A stretch of DNA of 59,131 bases from SSEF01 sp964604195 (GCA_964604195.1 CAZRXW010000002.1:1-59131), one strand, 5' to 3'. Shown: positions 8,749 to 18,020, counted from the first letter of the stretch. Numbers and translations are program-made. Notes: generated from the letters alone by a model not told the origin.

Positions 8749-10152
8749 TTATTTCTTCTCACCGAGAGCTATCACTTCATCGATCGCTCCCTTCATATAG
8801 AACTCCTGCTCACCAACATGATCAAGTTCTCCAGAAAGAATCTTTTCAAAACCAGTGATCGTGTCTTCGAGTTTTACGTACTTCCCTGGCGCTCCCGTAA
8901 ATTGTTCGGCCACGAAGAATGGTTGTGACAGATATTTCTGAATCTTTCTCGCTCGTGCCACCAGCTGCTTATCTTCTTCCGTTAATTCTTCCATTCCAAG
9001 AATAGCAATGATGTCCTGAAGGTCCTTGTAGCGCTGGAGAACCCGCTGCACGCCACGAGCGACGTTGTAGTGACGCTCACCAACAATCTGTGGATCAAGA
9101 ATAGTCGAACTCGAGTCAAGCGGATCAACAGCTGGATAGATACCAATTTCTGTGAGCGCACGGTTCAAGACCACTGTTGAATCGAGATGAGCAAAGGTCG
9201 TCGCTGGAGCTGGATCGGTAAGGTCATCAGCTGGGACATAGACAGCCTGCACGGAGGTAATTGAGCCTTTCTTAGTCGATGTAATTCTTTCTTGGAGACC
9301 ACCCATTTCTTCGGCGAGAGTCGGCTGATAACCCACCGCACTCGGGATGCGACCGAGGAGAGCCGATACCTCCGAACCTGCCTGGGTAAAGCGGAATATA
9401 TTGTCGATGAAAAGTAACACATCTTTGCCTTCATCATCACGAAAAGATTCAGCCATAGTAAGAGCCGAGAGAGCGACGCGCTGACGTGATCCCGGTGGCT
9501 CATTCATCTGGCCAAAGACGAGCGCTGTCTTCTCCAAAACACCGGAGTCTTTCATTTCATGATAGAGATCATTCCCTTCACGAGTACGTTCACCAACCCC
9601 GGCAAAGACCGAGTAACCACCGTGCTCCTGAGCAATATTACGAATGAGCTCCTGAATCACTACCGTTTTCCCTACTCCCGCGCCGCCAAAGAGGCCTACT
9701 TTCCCACCCTTCATGAAGGGACAAATAAGGTCAATTGACTTGATGCCTGTTTCAAAAATTTCCGCCTTAGTTGATTGTTCTTCAAAGGAAGGGGCAGAAC
9801 GATGAACCACTCGGAGATGTTCCGGGGTAAAGGCTGGCTTCCCGTCAATCACTTCGCCCAACACATTGAACATTCGCCCGAGCACCTGCTGACCAACCGG
9901 TACTTCAATCGGTGACCCAGTCGCTATCACTGCAGTGCCCCGGGCAATCCCGTCGGTTGAACCCATCGCGACCGCCCGCACCCGACCACCGCCCAAGTGT
10001 TGATGGACCTCGGCAACGAGCTTCCCTTCGCCAGCTGGCGAATTGAGAGTCACCTCTAGCGCATCATAAATCTTGGGGAGTTCAACCCCCTCCCCAAATT
10101 CCACATCTACCACCGGCCCGATGACTTGAATGATGGTTCCTGTATGGTTCAT
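8749..10152 (-). CDS. atpD: ATP synthase beta subunit
   Basis: Catalytic F1 subunit, 467 residues. Walker A is GGAGVGKTVV near 155; GERTREGNDLY, the Walker B region VLLFIDNIFRFTQAG and the DELSEED-equivalent loop (GMEELTEEDK, near 393) are present. All expected catalytic residues appear intact. It is separated from atpG by 311 bases that contain an opposite-strand transcription unit, so it may need its own promoter or tolerate antisense transcription. Confidence 0.98.
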   Translation of the reverse strand: MNHTGTIIQVIGPVVDVEFGEGVELPKIYDALEVTLNSPAGEGKLVAEVHQHLGGGRVRAVAMGSTDGIARGTAVIATGSPIEVPVGQQVLGRMFNVLGEVIDGKPAFTPEHLRVVHRSAPSFEEQSTKAEIFETGIKSIDLICPFMKGGKVGLFGGAGVGKTVVIQELIRNIAQEHGGYSVFAGVGERTREGNDLYHEMKDSGVLEKTALVFGQMNEPPGSRQRVALSALTMAESFRDDEGKDVLLFIDNIFRFTQAGSEVSALLGRIPSAVGYQPTLAEEMGGLQERITSTKKGSITSVQAVYVPADDLTDPAPATTFAHLDSTVVLNRALTEIGIYPAVDPLDSSSTILDPQIVGERHYNVARGVQRVLQRYKDLQDIIAILGMEELTEEDKQLVARARKIQKYLSQPFFVAEQFTGAPGKYVKLEDTITGFEKILSGELDHVGEQEFYMKGAIDEVIALGEKK

Positions 10153-10201
10153 AGTTCTTGACTTATTTAAGGGAAATTCTGAATTAATTACACAAATATA
10201 C

Positions 10202-10230
10202 TTGACATAAATTTAATAAGGTGCTATACT
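10202..10230 (+). promoter_or_regulatory. near-consensus sigma-70 promoter inside the atp operon
   Basis: TTGACA (10202-10207), 17-base spacer, TATACT (10225-10230), pointing opposite to the atp genes. This is one of the best-matching promoters in the window and is followed by an RNA-like unit ending in a terminator. Confidence 0.8.
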
Positions 10231-10236
10231 ATGTTC

Positions 10237-10372
10237 GCAATGAGCTTTCGGGCTGTGTTGCTGTGAACCCCTCCTGGGTCATCGTCGGGGAATGACTCCC
10301 CACCCCAGAAGGTCCTACGTTCACACCCCGGGCCACGTTGCATCGACATGCCGTGGCCCTCCCTCTTTTTCT
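10237..10372 (+). ncRNA. putative structured small RNA between atpG and atpD
   Basis: The predicted transcript is ~135 bases. GTGAAC (near 10261) pairs with GTTCAC (near 10319); inside, CTGGG pairs with CCCAG and GGGGA with TCCCC, giving a stacked stem. It ends in GGGCCACG / CGTGGCCC followed by CCTCTTTTT, a clear intrinsic terminator (~10331-10372). The only reading frame after the promoter is an 8-codon ATG frame without ribosome site. It lacks the GGAA-loop motif of SRP RNA and does not resemble 6S or tmRNA. Family unknown; the rest of the 10153-10463 gap holds nothing else I can identify. Confidence 0.55.
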
Positions 10373-10463
10373 AAACAACTCACGAGACTTAATTCTCTTA
10401 AATCTCGAATTGTGGCTTAGAAAACTTGCTTCTTGTTGTTGGCTATTGGTTGTTTGTTGTTGG

Positions 10464-11372
10464 TTAGCCCGCCACCGCCGCCATCCCCGCCGAAAGTTCC
10501 GCAATTTCCTGGGTAATTTTTTGTTGACGGAGCTGGTTGTAGGTAAGAGTGAGGTCAGCTACCATTTCCTTGGCTGCATCCGTAGCACTGCGCATGGCAA
10601 CCATTCGAGCTGCTTCCTGTGAAGCATTGGATTCCAGCACGGCATGATAGAGCTCGGCTTCGATGAGACGCGGAATAAGTGTCTCGAGCACCTGGGTTGG
10701 AAACGGCTCAATAAGAAAATCACCAGCCACCACCTCGTCTGTCTTAAAGCCAATCTCATCCAACATCTTTTTAGCATCCTTCTCAATGACCGGGAGCAGT
10801 GCCCTCAGTTTCGTTTTTTGTACCAAGGCCGAGACATAATCGGTATACACCATCACTACCCGATCTACTCGCCCAGATTGAAACTCTTCCAAAAGAATCC
10901 TCGTCACCGGTCGCATATCAGTTACTCGTGGGTAATTAAACACATGAGGGAACGAGGCAAGAATTTCTCCTTTCCCCCCAGGGCGGGTAAACATCCGTCG
11001 CACCGCTTGCTCCCCCTTTTTCCCCAAGGTAACAAAGACTGCCTCTCTTTCTTGATCAGCTTTTCGTGCCTCCCTCAGTTTCTTGAGCACCTGACTATTA
11101 AACGAGCCGCACAGTCCACGATTGGAAGTAATAACAATATAGAGCTCTTTCTTCACTGGTCTTTCCACCAAGAGTGGATGACTTTCTCTCTGTACAGCTT
11201 CGGTCACTCGATGAAGCACAGAAAGGGCTGACTGAGCATATGGACGCATAGCGAGTGCCCTTTCGACAGCTCGCCGCATTTTGACAGCGCTAATCATCTC
11301 CATAGCCCGGGTAATTTTTCCCGTGCCTTTGACTCCTTTGATACGTCTTCGAATGTCTTTGCCACTTGGCAT
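10464..11372 (-). CDS. atpG: ATP synthase gamma subunit
   Basis: Rotor shaft of F1, 302 residues. N-terminal helix with IKGVKGTGKITRAMEMISAV, Rossmann-like middle (YIVITSNRGLCGSFNSQV), and C-terminal helix with the typical SATDAAKEMVADLTLTYNQ and RQQKITQEIAEL. Slightly longer than the usual ~285 residues. It starts 17 bases after the atpA stop. Confidence 0.97.
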   Translation of the reverse strand: MPSGKDIRRRIKGVKGTGKITRAMEMISAVKMRRAVERALAMRPYAQSALSVLHRVTEAVQRESHPLLVERPVKKELYIVITSNRGLCGSFNSQVLKKLREARKADQEREAVFVTLGKKGEQAVRRMFTRPGGKGEILASFPHVFNYPRVTDMRPVTRILLEEFQSGRVDRVVMVYTDYVSALVQKTKLRALLPVIEKDAKKMLDEIGFKTDEVVAGDFLIEPFPTQVLETLIPRLIEAELYHAVLESNASQEAARMVAMRSATDAAKEMVADLTLTYNQLRQQKITQEIAELSAGMAAVAG

Positions 11373-11389
11373 ACCCAGTTTCAGTAAAA

Positions 11390-12889
11390 TTAAACAGCAA
11401 ACCCCTTCTTAAACTTTTCAATAAATTCTTTGAGAGCTGCTTCTACTGCCTCGGTCAGCGCTTTATCTTTGAGCAGGAGTTCTTTCACTGATTGCCCTTC
11501 GCTATCGAGCGCCACGAGGAATTCGCGTTCGAAACGATTGATATCAGCTACCGCTACATCATCGAGATAGCCACGAGAAAGTGCATACAAGACAGCCACT
11601 TCTTTCTCTACCGGTAGTGGTGCATACTGGGGCTGTTTCAGGACCTCAACCGCTCGACGTCCGCGCTCAATGAGTGACTTGGTCTTTTCATCGAGGTCTG
11701 AACCAAATTGAGCAAAGGCTTCGAGTTCACGAAATTGAGCGAGGTCGAGTCTGAGTGTTCCCGAAACCTGCTTCATAGCTTTGATCTGAGCTGCCGAACC
11801 CACGCGCGATACTGAGATACCGACGTTTAAAGCTGGACGAATTCCTTTGTAGAAAAGATCTGACTCGAGATAAATCTGCCCATCGGTAATAGAAATCACG
11901 TTGGTAGGAATATAGGCCGACACATCCCCTGCCTGAGTTTCGATGATCGGAAGCGAAGTCAGTGATCCACCACCATGCTCAGCACTCATCTTGGCACTGC
12001 GCTCGAGAAGCCTTGAATGGACATAGAATACATCTCCTGGATAGGCTTCACGACCTGGCGGCCGACGAAGAATGAGGGAGATCTGACGATAAGCTACAGC
12101 ATGCTTGGAGAGATCATCATAGATAACCAAGACGTCTTTCCCTTGGTCCATAAAGTATTCACCCATAGCGGTAGCAGCATAGGGGGCAATATATGAAAGG
12201 GCAGCAGATTCCGATACACCCGCCACTACGATAGTGGTGTACTCCAGAGCACCAGCCTTTTCGAGCTCCGCTTTAATACGAGCCACCTTTGATTCCTTTT
12301 GTCCGATAGCCACGTACATACAGAGGACATTCTGCCCTTTCTGATTGATAATCGTATCGATAGCTACCGCTGTCTTTCCGGTCTGACGGTCACCGATAAT
12401 AAGTTCACGTTGCCCACGGCCAATAGGAATAAGAGCGTCGATAGCCTTGATACCCGTCTGTAGTGGCTGATGAACTGATTGCCGAGTAATCACTCCGGGA
12501 GCAATTTTTTCTACTGGATAGAATTTTTCGGACTTCAGTTCTCCCTTGCCATCGATTGGTTGACCAAGCGCATTGACAACGCGACCTACCACTCCTTCGC
12601 CAACTGGAACGGAAAGAATACGGCCCGTAGCCTTTACTTGCATTCCCTCATGAATATCACCCATCTCACCCATGACCATCACTCCTACCTCGCTTTCTTC
12701 AAGGTTGAGCGCTACTCCGAGTGTGCCATTATCAAACTCCACCATTTCCGATGCCATCACCTCGGACAGTCCAGCGACACGCGCAACACCATCACCCACC
12801 TCCAGGACGGTGCCAATCGCTTCACGCACGGCAGCATGGTGAAACTGGGAAAGTTCTTTCTTCAGTTCTTCAATGAGTGGATTGGACAT
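11390..12889 (-). CDS. atpA: ATP synthase alpha subunit
   Basis: Non-catalytic nucleotide-binding F1 subunit, 499 residues. Contains GDRQTGKTAVAIDT (Walker A, near 170), YVAIGQKESKVA and the signature PAYPGDVFY-like segment (REAYPGDVFYVHSRLLER). The C-terminal helical domain is complete. 13 bases separate it from atpH. Confidence 0.98.
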   Translation of the reverse strand: MSNPLIEELKKELSQFHHAAVREAIGTVLEVGDGVARVAGLSEVMASEMVEFDNGTLGVALNLEESEVGVMVMGEMGDIHEGMQVKATGRILSVPVGEGVVGRVVNALGQPIDGKGELKSEKFYPVEKIAPGVITRQSVHQPLQTGIKAIDALIPIGRGQRELIIGDRQTGKTAVAIDTIINQKGQNVLCMYVAIGQKESKVARIKAELEKAGALEYTTIVVAGVSESAALSYIAPYAATAMGEYFMDQGKDVLVIYDDLSKHAVAYRQISLILRRPPGREAYPGDVFYVHSRLLERSAKMSAEHGGGSLTSLPIIETQAGDVSAYIPTNVISITDGQIYLESDLFYKGIRPALNVGISVSRVGSAAQIKAMKQVSGTLRLDLAQFRELEAFAQFGSDLDEKTKSLIERGRRAVEVLKQPQYAPLPVEKEVAVLYALSRGYLDDVAVADINRFEREFLVALDSEGQSVKELLLKDKALTEAVEAALKEFIEKFKKGFAV

Positions 12890-12902
12890 AAGCGCAAGGT
12901 AA

Positions 12903-13298
12903 TTACAATTGACGTTTGAGTTCTTTTAAAACGCGGGTGAGAGAAAAATCATATTGAGTATCTTCCGTAAACATTTTCACACCACCGATGAGTTTTGGAT
13001 CTTCCTGAAAAAGGCTTTCTACTTTTTTCCCATCGTGACCAAAAAACTGCTGAGCTTTTTCTGCAAGAGCGCTCCGCATCGCCCCATCCAACTGCTGTGC
13101 CGAAACAACAGTTACCGTCTTTCTCCCCTCACGTTCATCGAGGAGTTTCTCGAGCGAACTCTCCACTGATGTCAGTAGCCCGAGAGACCGTTTACGACGG
13201 AGAAATGCTACAAGATTTTTCGCCAGTTCACTCGCTTCTACCCCTCCCTGTTCGAGCGAGAGTACCGCAGAAGCAATTTTGTTTGGGAGAAGACGCAT
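12903..13298 (-). CDS. atpH: ATP synthase delta subunit, short form
   Basis: Peripheral-stalk subunit linking F1 to subunit b. Only 131 residues against ~175-180 in most bacteria. The N-terminal helical bundle is reduced, while the C-terminal part (TVVSAQQLDGAMRSALAEK, then GGVKMF and a final RVLKELKRQL) is recognisable. Identification rests on position between atpF and atpA and on this C-terminal pattern. It starts 5 bases after atpF. Confidence 0.85.
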   Translation of the reverse strand: MRLLPNKIASAVLSLEQGGVEASELAKNLVAFLRRKRSLGLLTSVESSLEKLLDEREGRKTVTVVSAQQLDGAMRSALAEKAQQFFGHDGKKVESLFQEDPKLIGGVKMFTEDTQYDFSLTRVLKELKRQL

Positions 13299-13303
13299 AC
13301 TTC

Positions 13304-13807
13304 TTATTGCTTCACCTGAGTTCTCTCCAATGACTGCCTCACAATTTCTTGATTGAGACCAGTATCAACTTTTTCACCAAGGATCTGCTTGGTCGCAAGG
13401 AGTACTGCATCGACTATCTCTGTCTTCGCCTCACGCAGAAGTTTTGACTGCTGTTCTGCTAAATGAACATCAGCTTCAGCAATCATGCGATCAATTTTCT
13501 GTTTTGTTTCATCAAGCATCTTCGCATCACGCTTTTTGGCTGAGACTTCCGCCTGAGACAAGATAGCGCGAGCTTCTTCTCGAGCAGCCGACAGGAGTTT
13601 TTTCTCCTCCTCCCGAGCAGCATCAAGCTGAGCTCGAGAAGTCTCCGCATCCTTGAGACCTTGTTCGATACGCTCCGTCCGTGACTCGAGTGCCCGGAGA
13701 ATTGGGCCATAGGCATACCGCTTAAGCACCCAAAGCAAGACTAAAAAGTTCACTGCTTGCGCTATAAGCAGTTTCCAATCGATACCGAGTTTGGAGAGAA
13801 TTTCCAT
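13304..13807 (-). CDS. atpF: ATP synthase b subunit
   Basis: Peripheral stalk, 167 residues. One N-terminal membrane helix (~13-30, LLIAQAVNFLVLLWVLKRY) is followed by a long charged coiled coil (~40-150). No second b-type subunit is present, so a homodimer is expected. Confidence 0.96.
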   Translation of the reverse strand: MEILSKLGIDWKLLIAQAVNFLVLLWVLKRYAYGPILRALESRTERIEQGLKDAETSRAQLDAAREEEKKLLSAAREEARAILSQAEVSAKKRDAKMLDETKQKIDRMIAEADVHLAEQQSKLLREAKTEIVDAVLLATKQILGEKVDTGLNQEIVRQSLERTQVKQ

Positions 13808-13829
13808 AGGAGAGAAAACCCGGCACTAT

Positions 13830-14057
13830 CTAGCCGAAGAGAATCATAAGAGCTACCACGAGTGAATAGATGGCCACTGCTTCTGTCACGGCAATAGCGA
13901 GAATCATCGTCGTCTGCACCTTCCCCTGAGCTTCTGGATTGCGACCAATAGCTTCCAGAGCCTTTCCAGCGAGAATACCAAGACCAATACCAGGCCCCAA
14001 GGCACCAAGACCCATGGCAAGGGCTGCACCGATCATTTTGGCTGATTCGAGTTCCAT
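13830..14057 (-). CDS. atpE: ATP synthase c subunit
   Basis: Rotor-ring proteolipid, 75 residues, two membrane helices joined by the polar loop GRNPEAQGK. The ion-binding carboxylate is Glu59 (VTEAVAIYS). Leu26 stands where sodium-type rings have Gln, and Ala60 follows the Glu instead of Ser, which suggests proton rather than sodium coupling. No Shine-Dalgarno precedes the ATG. Confidence 0.97.
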   Translation of the reverse strand: MELESAKMIGAALAMGLGALGPGIGLGILAGKALEAIGRNPEAQGKVQTTMILAIAVTEAVAIYSLVVALMILFG

Positions 14058-14143
14058 ATTCTTAAATATTATTGAATTATCAAATTAAGAATTTATCCAG
14101 TATACCGCTTTTCTCTACTCCTGTCCATCTCACGAGAAATTCC

Positions 14144-14899
14144 CTAGTGCTCCGGTTCCAAGGTAGCCCCTTTGAGAAAAACAAGCGTGAGCATAGCGAA
14201 GACGATGGCCTGGATCAGACCGACAAACACCTCCAGAAAGAGGAATGGGAGTGGGAGAAAATATGGCACCAAGTGGAGCATCACGATAAGGAGCACTTCT
14301 CCAGCAAAAACATTTCCAAACAAACGAAAGGTGAACGAGACCGTTTTTCCTACTTCTGAAATGAGTTCAAGTACCCCTACCAAAGTCCCAATACCATACG
14401 GTTTATGAAAGGGACTGACCAAAAATTTCTGGGCATACTTCGTCACTCCGAGAGCAGCGATACCCGTGAACTGGATGGTGATCACAGCAATGAGTGAGAG
14501 AGCTAGAGTAAAGTTGAGATCAGCCGAGGTAGCCCGAATAAATGGGATGATCGTATGACTTCCTTCAGCATGATGACCGGTCAGTCCAATCGTATGCATC
14601 CCTGGAAGCAGCCCTACCCAATTAGAAAAAAGTACAAAAAGGAAAATGGTAGCGATCAGTGGGAAAAATTGGAGAGCTTGCTTACGATCTTGAGTTACCG
14701 ACTGAATAAGATCGAGTAAAGCCTCAAATATGACCTCCATCACATTCTGCTTCCCAGTTGGTATTTCTCTCCAGTTCACAGCTACCGAACGACAGAGCCA
14801 GATGAGACCAAGCGTCACCAAAACACCAATCAGAAGTGTGTTGGTAATGGGGAAGTTCCCCAGAGAAAAAAGTTGTTCGGCAGCAATAGAAATTTCCAT
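14144..14899 (-). CDS. atpB: ATP synthase a subunit
   Basis: Membrane stator subunit forming the ion half-channels, 251 residues with five to six membrane helices. The essential Arg is in SFTFRLFGNVFAGE (near 190), preceded by the conserved ELISEVGKTV. First gene of the atp operon. Its ATG lies ~20 bases from the predicted start site of the 14926-14954 promoter and directly after a hairpin plus T-run. Confidence 0.97.
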   Translation of the reverse strand: MEISIAAEQLFSLGNFPITNTLLIGVLVTLGLIWLCRSVAVNWREIPTGKQNVMEVIFEALLDLIQSVTQDRKQALQFFPLIATIFLFVLFSNWVGLLPGMHTIGLTGHHAEGSHTIIPFIRATSADLNFTLALSLIAVITIQFTGIAALGVTKYAQKFLVSPFHKPYGIGTLVGVLELISEVGKTVSFTFRLFGNVFAGEVLLIVMLHLVPYFLPLPFLFLEVFVGLIQAIVFAMLTLVFLKGATLEPEH

Positions 14900-14901
14900 A
14901 C

Positions 14902-14921
14902 AAAAAAGCGCTCAAGAGCGC
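14902..14921 (-). terminator. terminator between the 14961 gene and atpB
   Basis: GCGCTC TT GAGCGC (14908-14921) followed on the minus strand by six T, ending 2 bases before the atpB ATG. It probably ends the upstream coiled-coil operon. The atp promoter's predicted start site falls within its first arm, so atp mRNA would carry only a broken hairpin. Confidence 0.7.
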
Positions 14922-14925
14922 CTCT

Positions 14926-14954
14926 AGTGTAGCAGTGGAAACAGTATGGGTCAA
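14926..14954 (-). promoter_or_regulatory. atp operon promoter
   Basis: Minus strand TTGACC (14954-14949), 17-base spacer, TACACT (14931-14926), about 27 bases before the atpB ATG. Confidence 0.7.
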
Positions 14955-14960
14955 ACGATC

Positions 14961-15374
14961 TCAATGGAGTGGCCCAACATATCCTTTAGCTTTCCGTAAA
15001 AATTCCCCCGTTCGGTTTGCTCGTCCTTCAAGTTGGGAGAGTGATTGAGTTAATCGGCTACGCTCCTCCACTGAAAGAGCTGGGTCATCAAGCTGATGCC
15101 GCAAACTCATTATATCGGTCTGGAGCTGAGTATAACGAGCTTCCTGTTGCTCTAAGAGCGCTATTGCCTCTGGACCAACAAGTAACTCCTTCATCTCGCT
15201 CCCCTCGAGGAGATCACGAGTAGAATCAGTGAAATCCTCATTAGGCTGGTGATGAGAGAGCGGATGGAACTCATTTACAGCAGCCTCATCGTCATCCCGA
15301 AAGATAGCCTGCGCCTCAGAAGGTACTTCTGCAGGTCTCCCTGGTCTTGGTGATGGCGCTTCAAATTTCATCAT
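14961..15374 (-). CDS. coiled-coil protein of unknown function
   Basis: 137 residues. Disordered N-terminal half, then a helical segment (EARYTQLQTDIMSLRHQL, VEERSRLTQSLSQLEGR). It ends in TGA closely followed by the terminator at 14902-14921, which shows UGA acting as a normal stop. Last of three consecutive coiled-coil genes (16952-14961) that probably form one transcript. Confidence 0.7.
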   Translation of the reverse strand: MMKFEAPSPRPGRPAEVPSEAQAIFRDDDEAAVNEFHPLSHHQPNEDFTDSTRDLLEGSEMKELLVGPEAIALLEQQEARYTQLQTDIMSLRHQLDDPALSVEERSRLTQSLSQLEGRANRTGEFLRKAKGYVGPLH

Positions 15375-15398
15375 ATACAGAATATTGACTCAGTGACA

Positions 15399-15851
15399 TT
15401 AAATTTCTGGGCCATCAGGAAAAGCCATACGATACCTCGCTTTCCTTGCCTCGAGGCCCATCTCAGCAATTTTTAATTCATTATCAGCAATACGTTGCTC
15501 GAGCTCCCGAGCGAAAGTCTCAGCTTCTTTGCGCCGTTCAATAATATCCGCATTTACCTCAGGACTATTAGCCATATTGCTCATCATCCCAACAAACCCA
15601 GCGATCGAACCAAGAGCTTTGGCTTGCTTTTGCCGATCGGAAGCAATCTCAGCCTCAAGCACTTTCTTTTCAGTCTCAAGAGCAAGAATAGATTGTTGCT
15701 CAGCTTGTGCTTCTTCTGCTTTGACAGCTTTCTGTTCTGGAGTCAGTATTGCTTCCGACTTTACTTCAACACCCTTATCACCAGCCTGAGCTTCTGTTTC
15801 AGCTGCTATATGAGCAACCCAATCGAGCTCAGCATGATCCATTTTTCCCAT
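15399..15851 (-). CDS. coiled-coil protein of unknown function
   Basis: 150 residues, mostly two long charged helices (AVKAEEAQAEQQSILALETE, then RRKEAETFARELEQRIADN) around a short Gly/Met-rich turn (LGSIAGFVGMMSNMANSP) that could be a helical hairpin tip. No family recognised; 18 bases downstream of the 15870 gene. Confidence 0.7.
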   Translation of the reverse strand: MGKMDHAELDWVAHIAAETEAQAGDKGVEVKSEAILTPEQKAVKAEEAQAEQQSILALETEKKVLEAEIASDRQKQAKALGSIAGFVGMMSNMANSPEVNADIIERRKEAETFARELEQRIADNELKIAEMGLEARKARYRMAFPDGPEI

Positions 15852-15869
15852 AATTCTATATGTTATTTA

Positions 15870-16952
15870 TCAGATCCCAACAAAGAGCTTGAGGTACCTA
15901 AGAATACTTCGCTCCAATACCTCCTGCATCAGGTCGCGCGTATCATTATCCTCTTCAATCTCTATTTTTGCTTTTAACCCTGTAATCTTGAGTAACATCT
16001 CATTCCTAAGCCCCTCGAACTCAGCTCGTTTCTCTTGAGCAACCGGCAAAAATTCTCGCTTTGAGGTAAGAGCTAGAGCTCGCTGCTGAGCTACCCACTC
16101 ATCAGCGCGCTGAGCAGCCTGGCGAGCCGCCTCCCAAAGAGCATCCTCAGACGGCATAGCTGGTGGCCGACCATTGAATATCTCATTAACCCCACCACCA
16201 GCAGGCACGCTCCGCAAACGAGTAGCTACCTCTTGTGGAGTTTCCAATCTAGGGTCATTTGTTTGTAACACCACACTCCCTGTAGTATGAGAGGTTATCA
16301 CAGCATCCCGCCACTCATTATCACGCTCAACTTTTTTATTAGATTTTTCAATCTCCACCCCCTCAAGCGCTCGCAGCGATTCGGCAGTGATACCAGGCGC
16401 CGTGTTTGACTTGGGAGCTAAGCGTGCCGCTGAACGTCTTTTGGCGTAGTCATCCCCTCCCAATACTACACCCGAGGAAAGCCCTGGGTCCTGGAGAGTC
16501 GCCTCCAAAAATCGGGGGGTCGTACGTAAATCATCAAGTCCTCGTTCACTTATCGGGGAAGCAGTATAACTTGTTTTAGGAGCAGGGACAAATCCGGCCC
16601 CGTAACGACTCGGATCATCACTCTGAACATGGGCGACTTGCGGCAAAAGAGGATCATTAAAAACTGGATGCTGGAGATTTTGTTCAAGAGTTTCTGCATT
16701 AATCTTCTGTTCTCCTATCCCCACCGTACTCACCGGAGTACTGGCCAGTACATCACCTCGAGGGAGTACTTTTGAAGGATCTGCGAAAGGAGAAGTCTTT
16801 TCTTCTTGTGAAGGCAGTGCAGATGGTTGATTATCGGCTCCGCTCACTCGCCGAATAAGAGCCTGCGTCTCCGCAAAAGCAGCTTGCTCTTCTGTACTTA
16901 GCTTCGGTTTCTCAGTCGGAGATCGGCCAAAAATTCTATCCATGAGACCCAT
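15870..16952 (-). CDS. unknown protein with long disordered region and C-terminal helix
   Basis: 360 residues. An amphipathic start (MGLMDRIFGRSP) recalls the 5743-5138 gene. Residues ~40-250 are Pro/Ser/Thr-rich and probably disordered; ~260-355 are helical (RQAAQRADEWVAQQRALAL, EGLRNEMLLKITGLKAKIE). Stop is TGA immediately followed by TAA. First of three coiled-coil genes in a row; function unknown. Confidence 0.7.
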   Translation of the reverse strand: MGLMDRIFGRSPTEKPKLSTEEQAAFAETQALIRRVSGADNQPSALPSQEEKTSPFADPSKVLPRGDVLASTPVSTVGIGEQKINAETLEQNLQHPVFNDPLLPQVAHVQSDDPSRYGAGFVPAPKTSYTASPISERGLDDLRTTPRFLEATLQDPGLSSGVVLGGDDYAKRRSAARLAPKSNTAPGITAESLRALEGVEIEKSNKKVERDNEWRDAVITSHTTGSVVLQTNDPRLETPQEVATRLRSVPAGGGVNEIFNGRPPAMPSEDALWEAARQAAQRADEWVAQQRALALTSKREFLPVAQEKRAEFEGLRNEMLLKITGLKAKIEIEEDNDTRDLMQEVLERSILRYLKLFVGI

Positions 16953-17002
16953 AAAGGGAATCTGTCAAAAATTATTTTTCTTTCTGATAGTATACCACGA
17001 GC

Positions 17003-17863
17003 TCAGGACTCTTCAGGGGTATCAAACCTGCCAAAAACACTTTCTACATTACGATCTACTGCATCCTGCACTAACCCTTTGTCTACCCCCTGAAGATAAG
17101 CAATGGCCTCGACTACCCACAGGACAAAGCTCGGCTCATTCCGTTCTCCTCGCTTGGATTGTGGAGCAAGAAAAGGGCAGTCAGTTTCAGTAAAAATTCG
17201 CTCCAGCGGAATGAGTTTTACGGTTTCGGTCAAATCATCCTTGGTACCCAACACCGTTTTCTTCACTGGGTAGGTAATGTTTCCCGTAAAAGAAAAATAC
17301 ACCTTTGGAAGAGTAAGTAATTTTCTCGTTACCTCAGCGTCACCCATATAACAATGAAGAATGATCGCTCTTAGCTCTCCACTCTCCTTCTCCAATATTT
17401 CGTACATATCCTCGTATACCTGACTTTCGCCTATCTCTCCTCGGGCATGTACAATAAGCGGCAATCCTAGTTCGACAGCCAATCTCATTTGAGCGAGAAA
17501 TCCGGCTCGCTGCCACGCTTTTTGTTCATCGGTAATTGGTTTAGTTTTGTCATGAGCGAAGTATTCCAGCCCACACTCACCGATAGCAATGACCTTTTTC
17601 TTGGCAGCCAATTCTCTCAAAGCATGAATTGAGTGGCCGAGCTCTTGTACTGATCCCTCAGTAGCAAACTCCTGCGGATGAATACCAACGCTCGCATACA
17701 CACATTCGTACTGTTCAGTCAGCATTACTGCTTGCCGACTCTCTTCCACCGTACAGCCAATCACAAACATATTCTCGACACCGGCCGCGCGAGCGCGCTC
17801 AATCACTGCGTCACGATCCGCGTCATAGGTATGCCAGTAGAGATGAGTATGGATATCGTACAT
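17003..17863 (-). CDS. tatD: TatD family metal-dependent hydrolase
   Basis: TIM-barrel DNase/deoxyribonuclease-like hydrolase of the amidohydrolase superfamily, 286 residues. Metal ligands visible: YDIHTHLYW (HxH near 4-6), the Glu in GECGLEY (near 98), His in LIVHARGE and ILHCYMG, and Asp in the FTETDCPFLAP segment. Close to the usual ~260 residues. Cytoplasmic, likely DNA repair or turnover; substrate not shown by sequence. Confidence 0.93.
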   Translation of the reverse strand: MYDIHTHLYWHTYDADRDAVIERARAAGVENMFVIGCTVEESRQAVMLTEQYECVYASVGIHPQEFATEGSVQELGHSIHALRELAAKKKVIAIGECGLEYFAHDKTKPITDEQKAWQRAGFLAQMRLAVELGLPLIVHARGEIGESQVYEDMYEILEKESGELRAIILHCYMGDAEVTRKLLTLPKVYFSFTGNITYPVKKTVLGTKDDLTETVKLIPLERIFTETDCPFLAPQSKRGERNEPSFVLWVVEAIAYLQGVDKGLVQDAVDRNVESVFGRFDTPEES

Positions 17864-18020
17864 GCTGGTTGAATAGTAAACATAGAATATCGAACCTTAG
17901 CTAACTTGCCAAAATTCGAACCTCAAAATCAAGGTGTCATATTTTATGGTTTGAGATCATAAATTTGATTTTTTGATCATGGAATGCTACGGTACGAGCG
18001 TCATTTACTCTGGAGAGTAC

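Noticed and set aside
10237..10372. Signal recognition particle (4.5S) RNA
   Set aside because: The conserved GGAA tetraloop and the asymmetric AGCA-type internal loop of SRP RNA domain IV are absent.
14902..14921. Attenuator in the atp operon leader
   Set aside because: The predicted start site falls inside the first hairpin arm, so atp mRNA would not form the full stem; it fits better as the terminator of the upstream gene.
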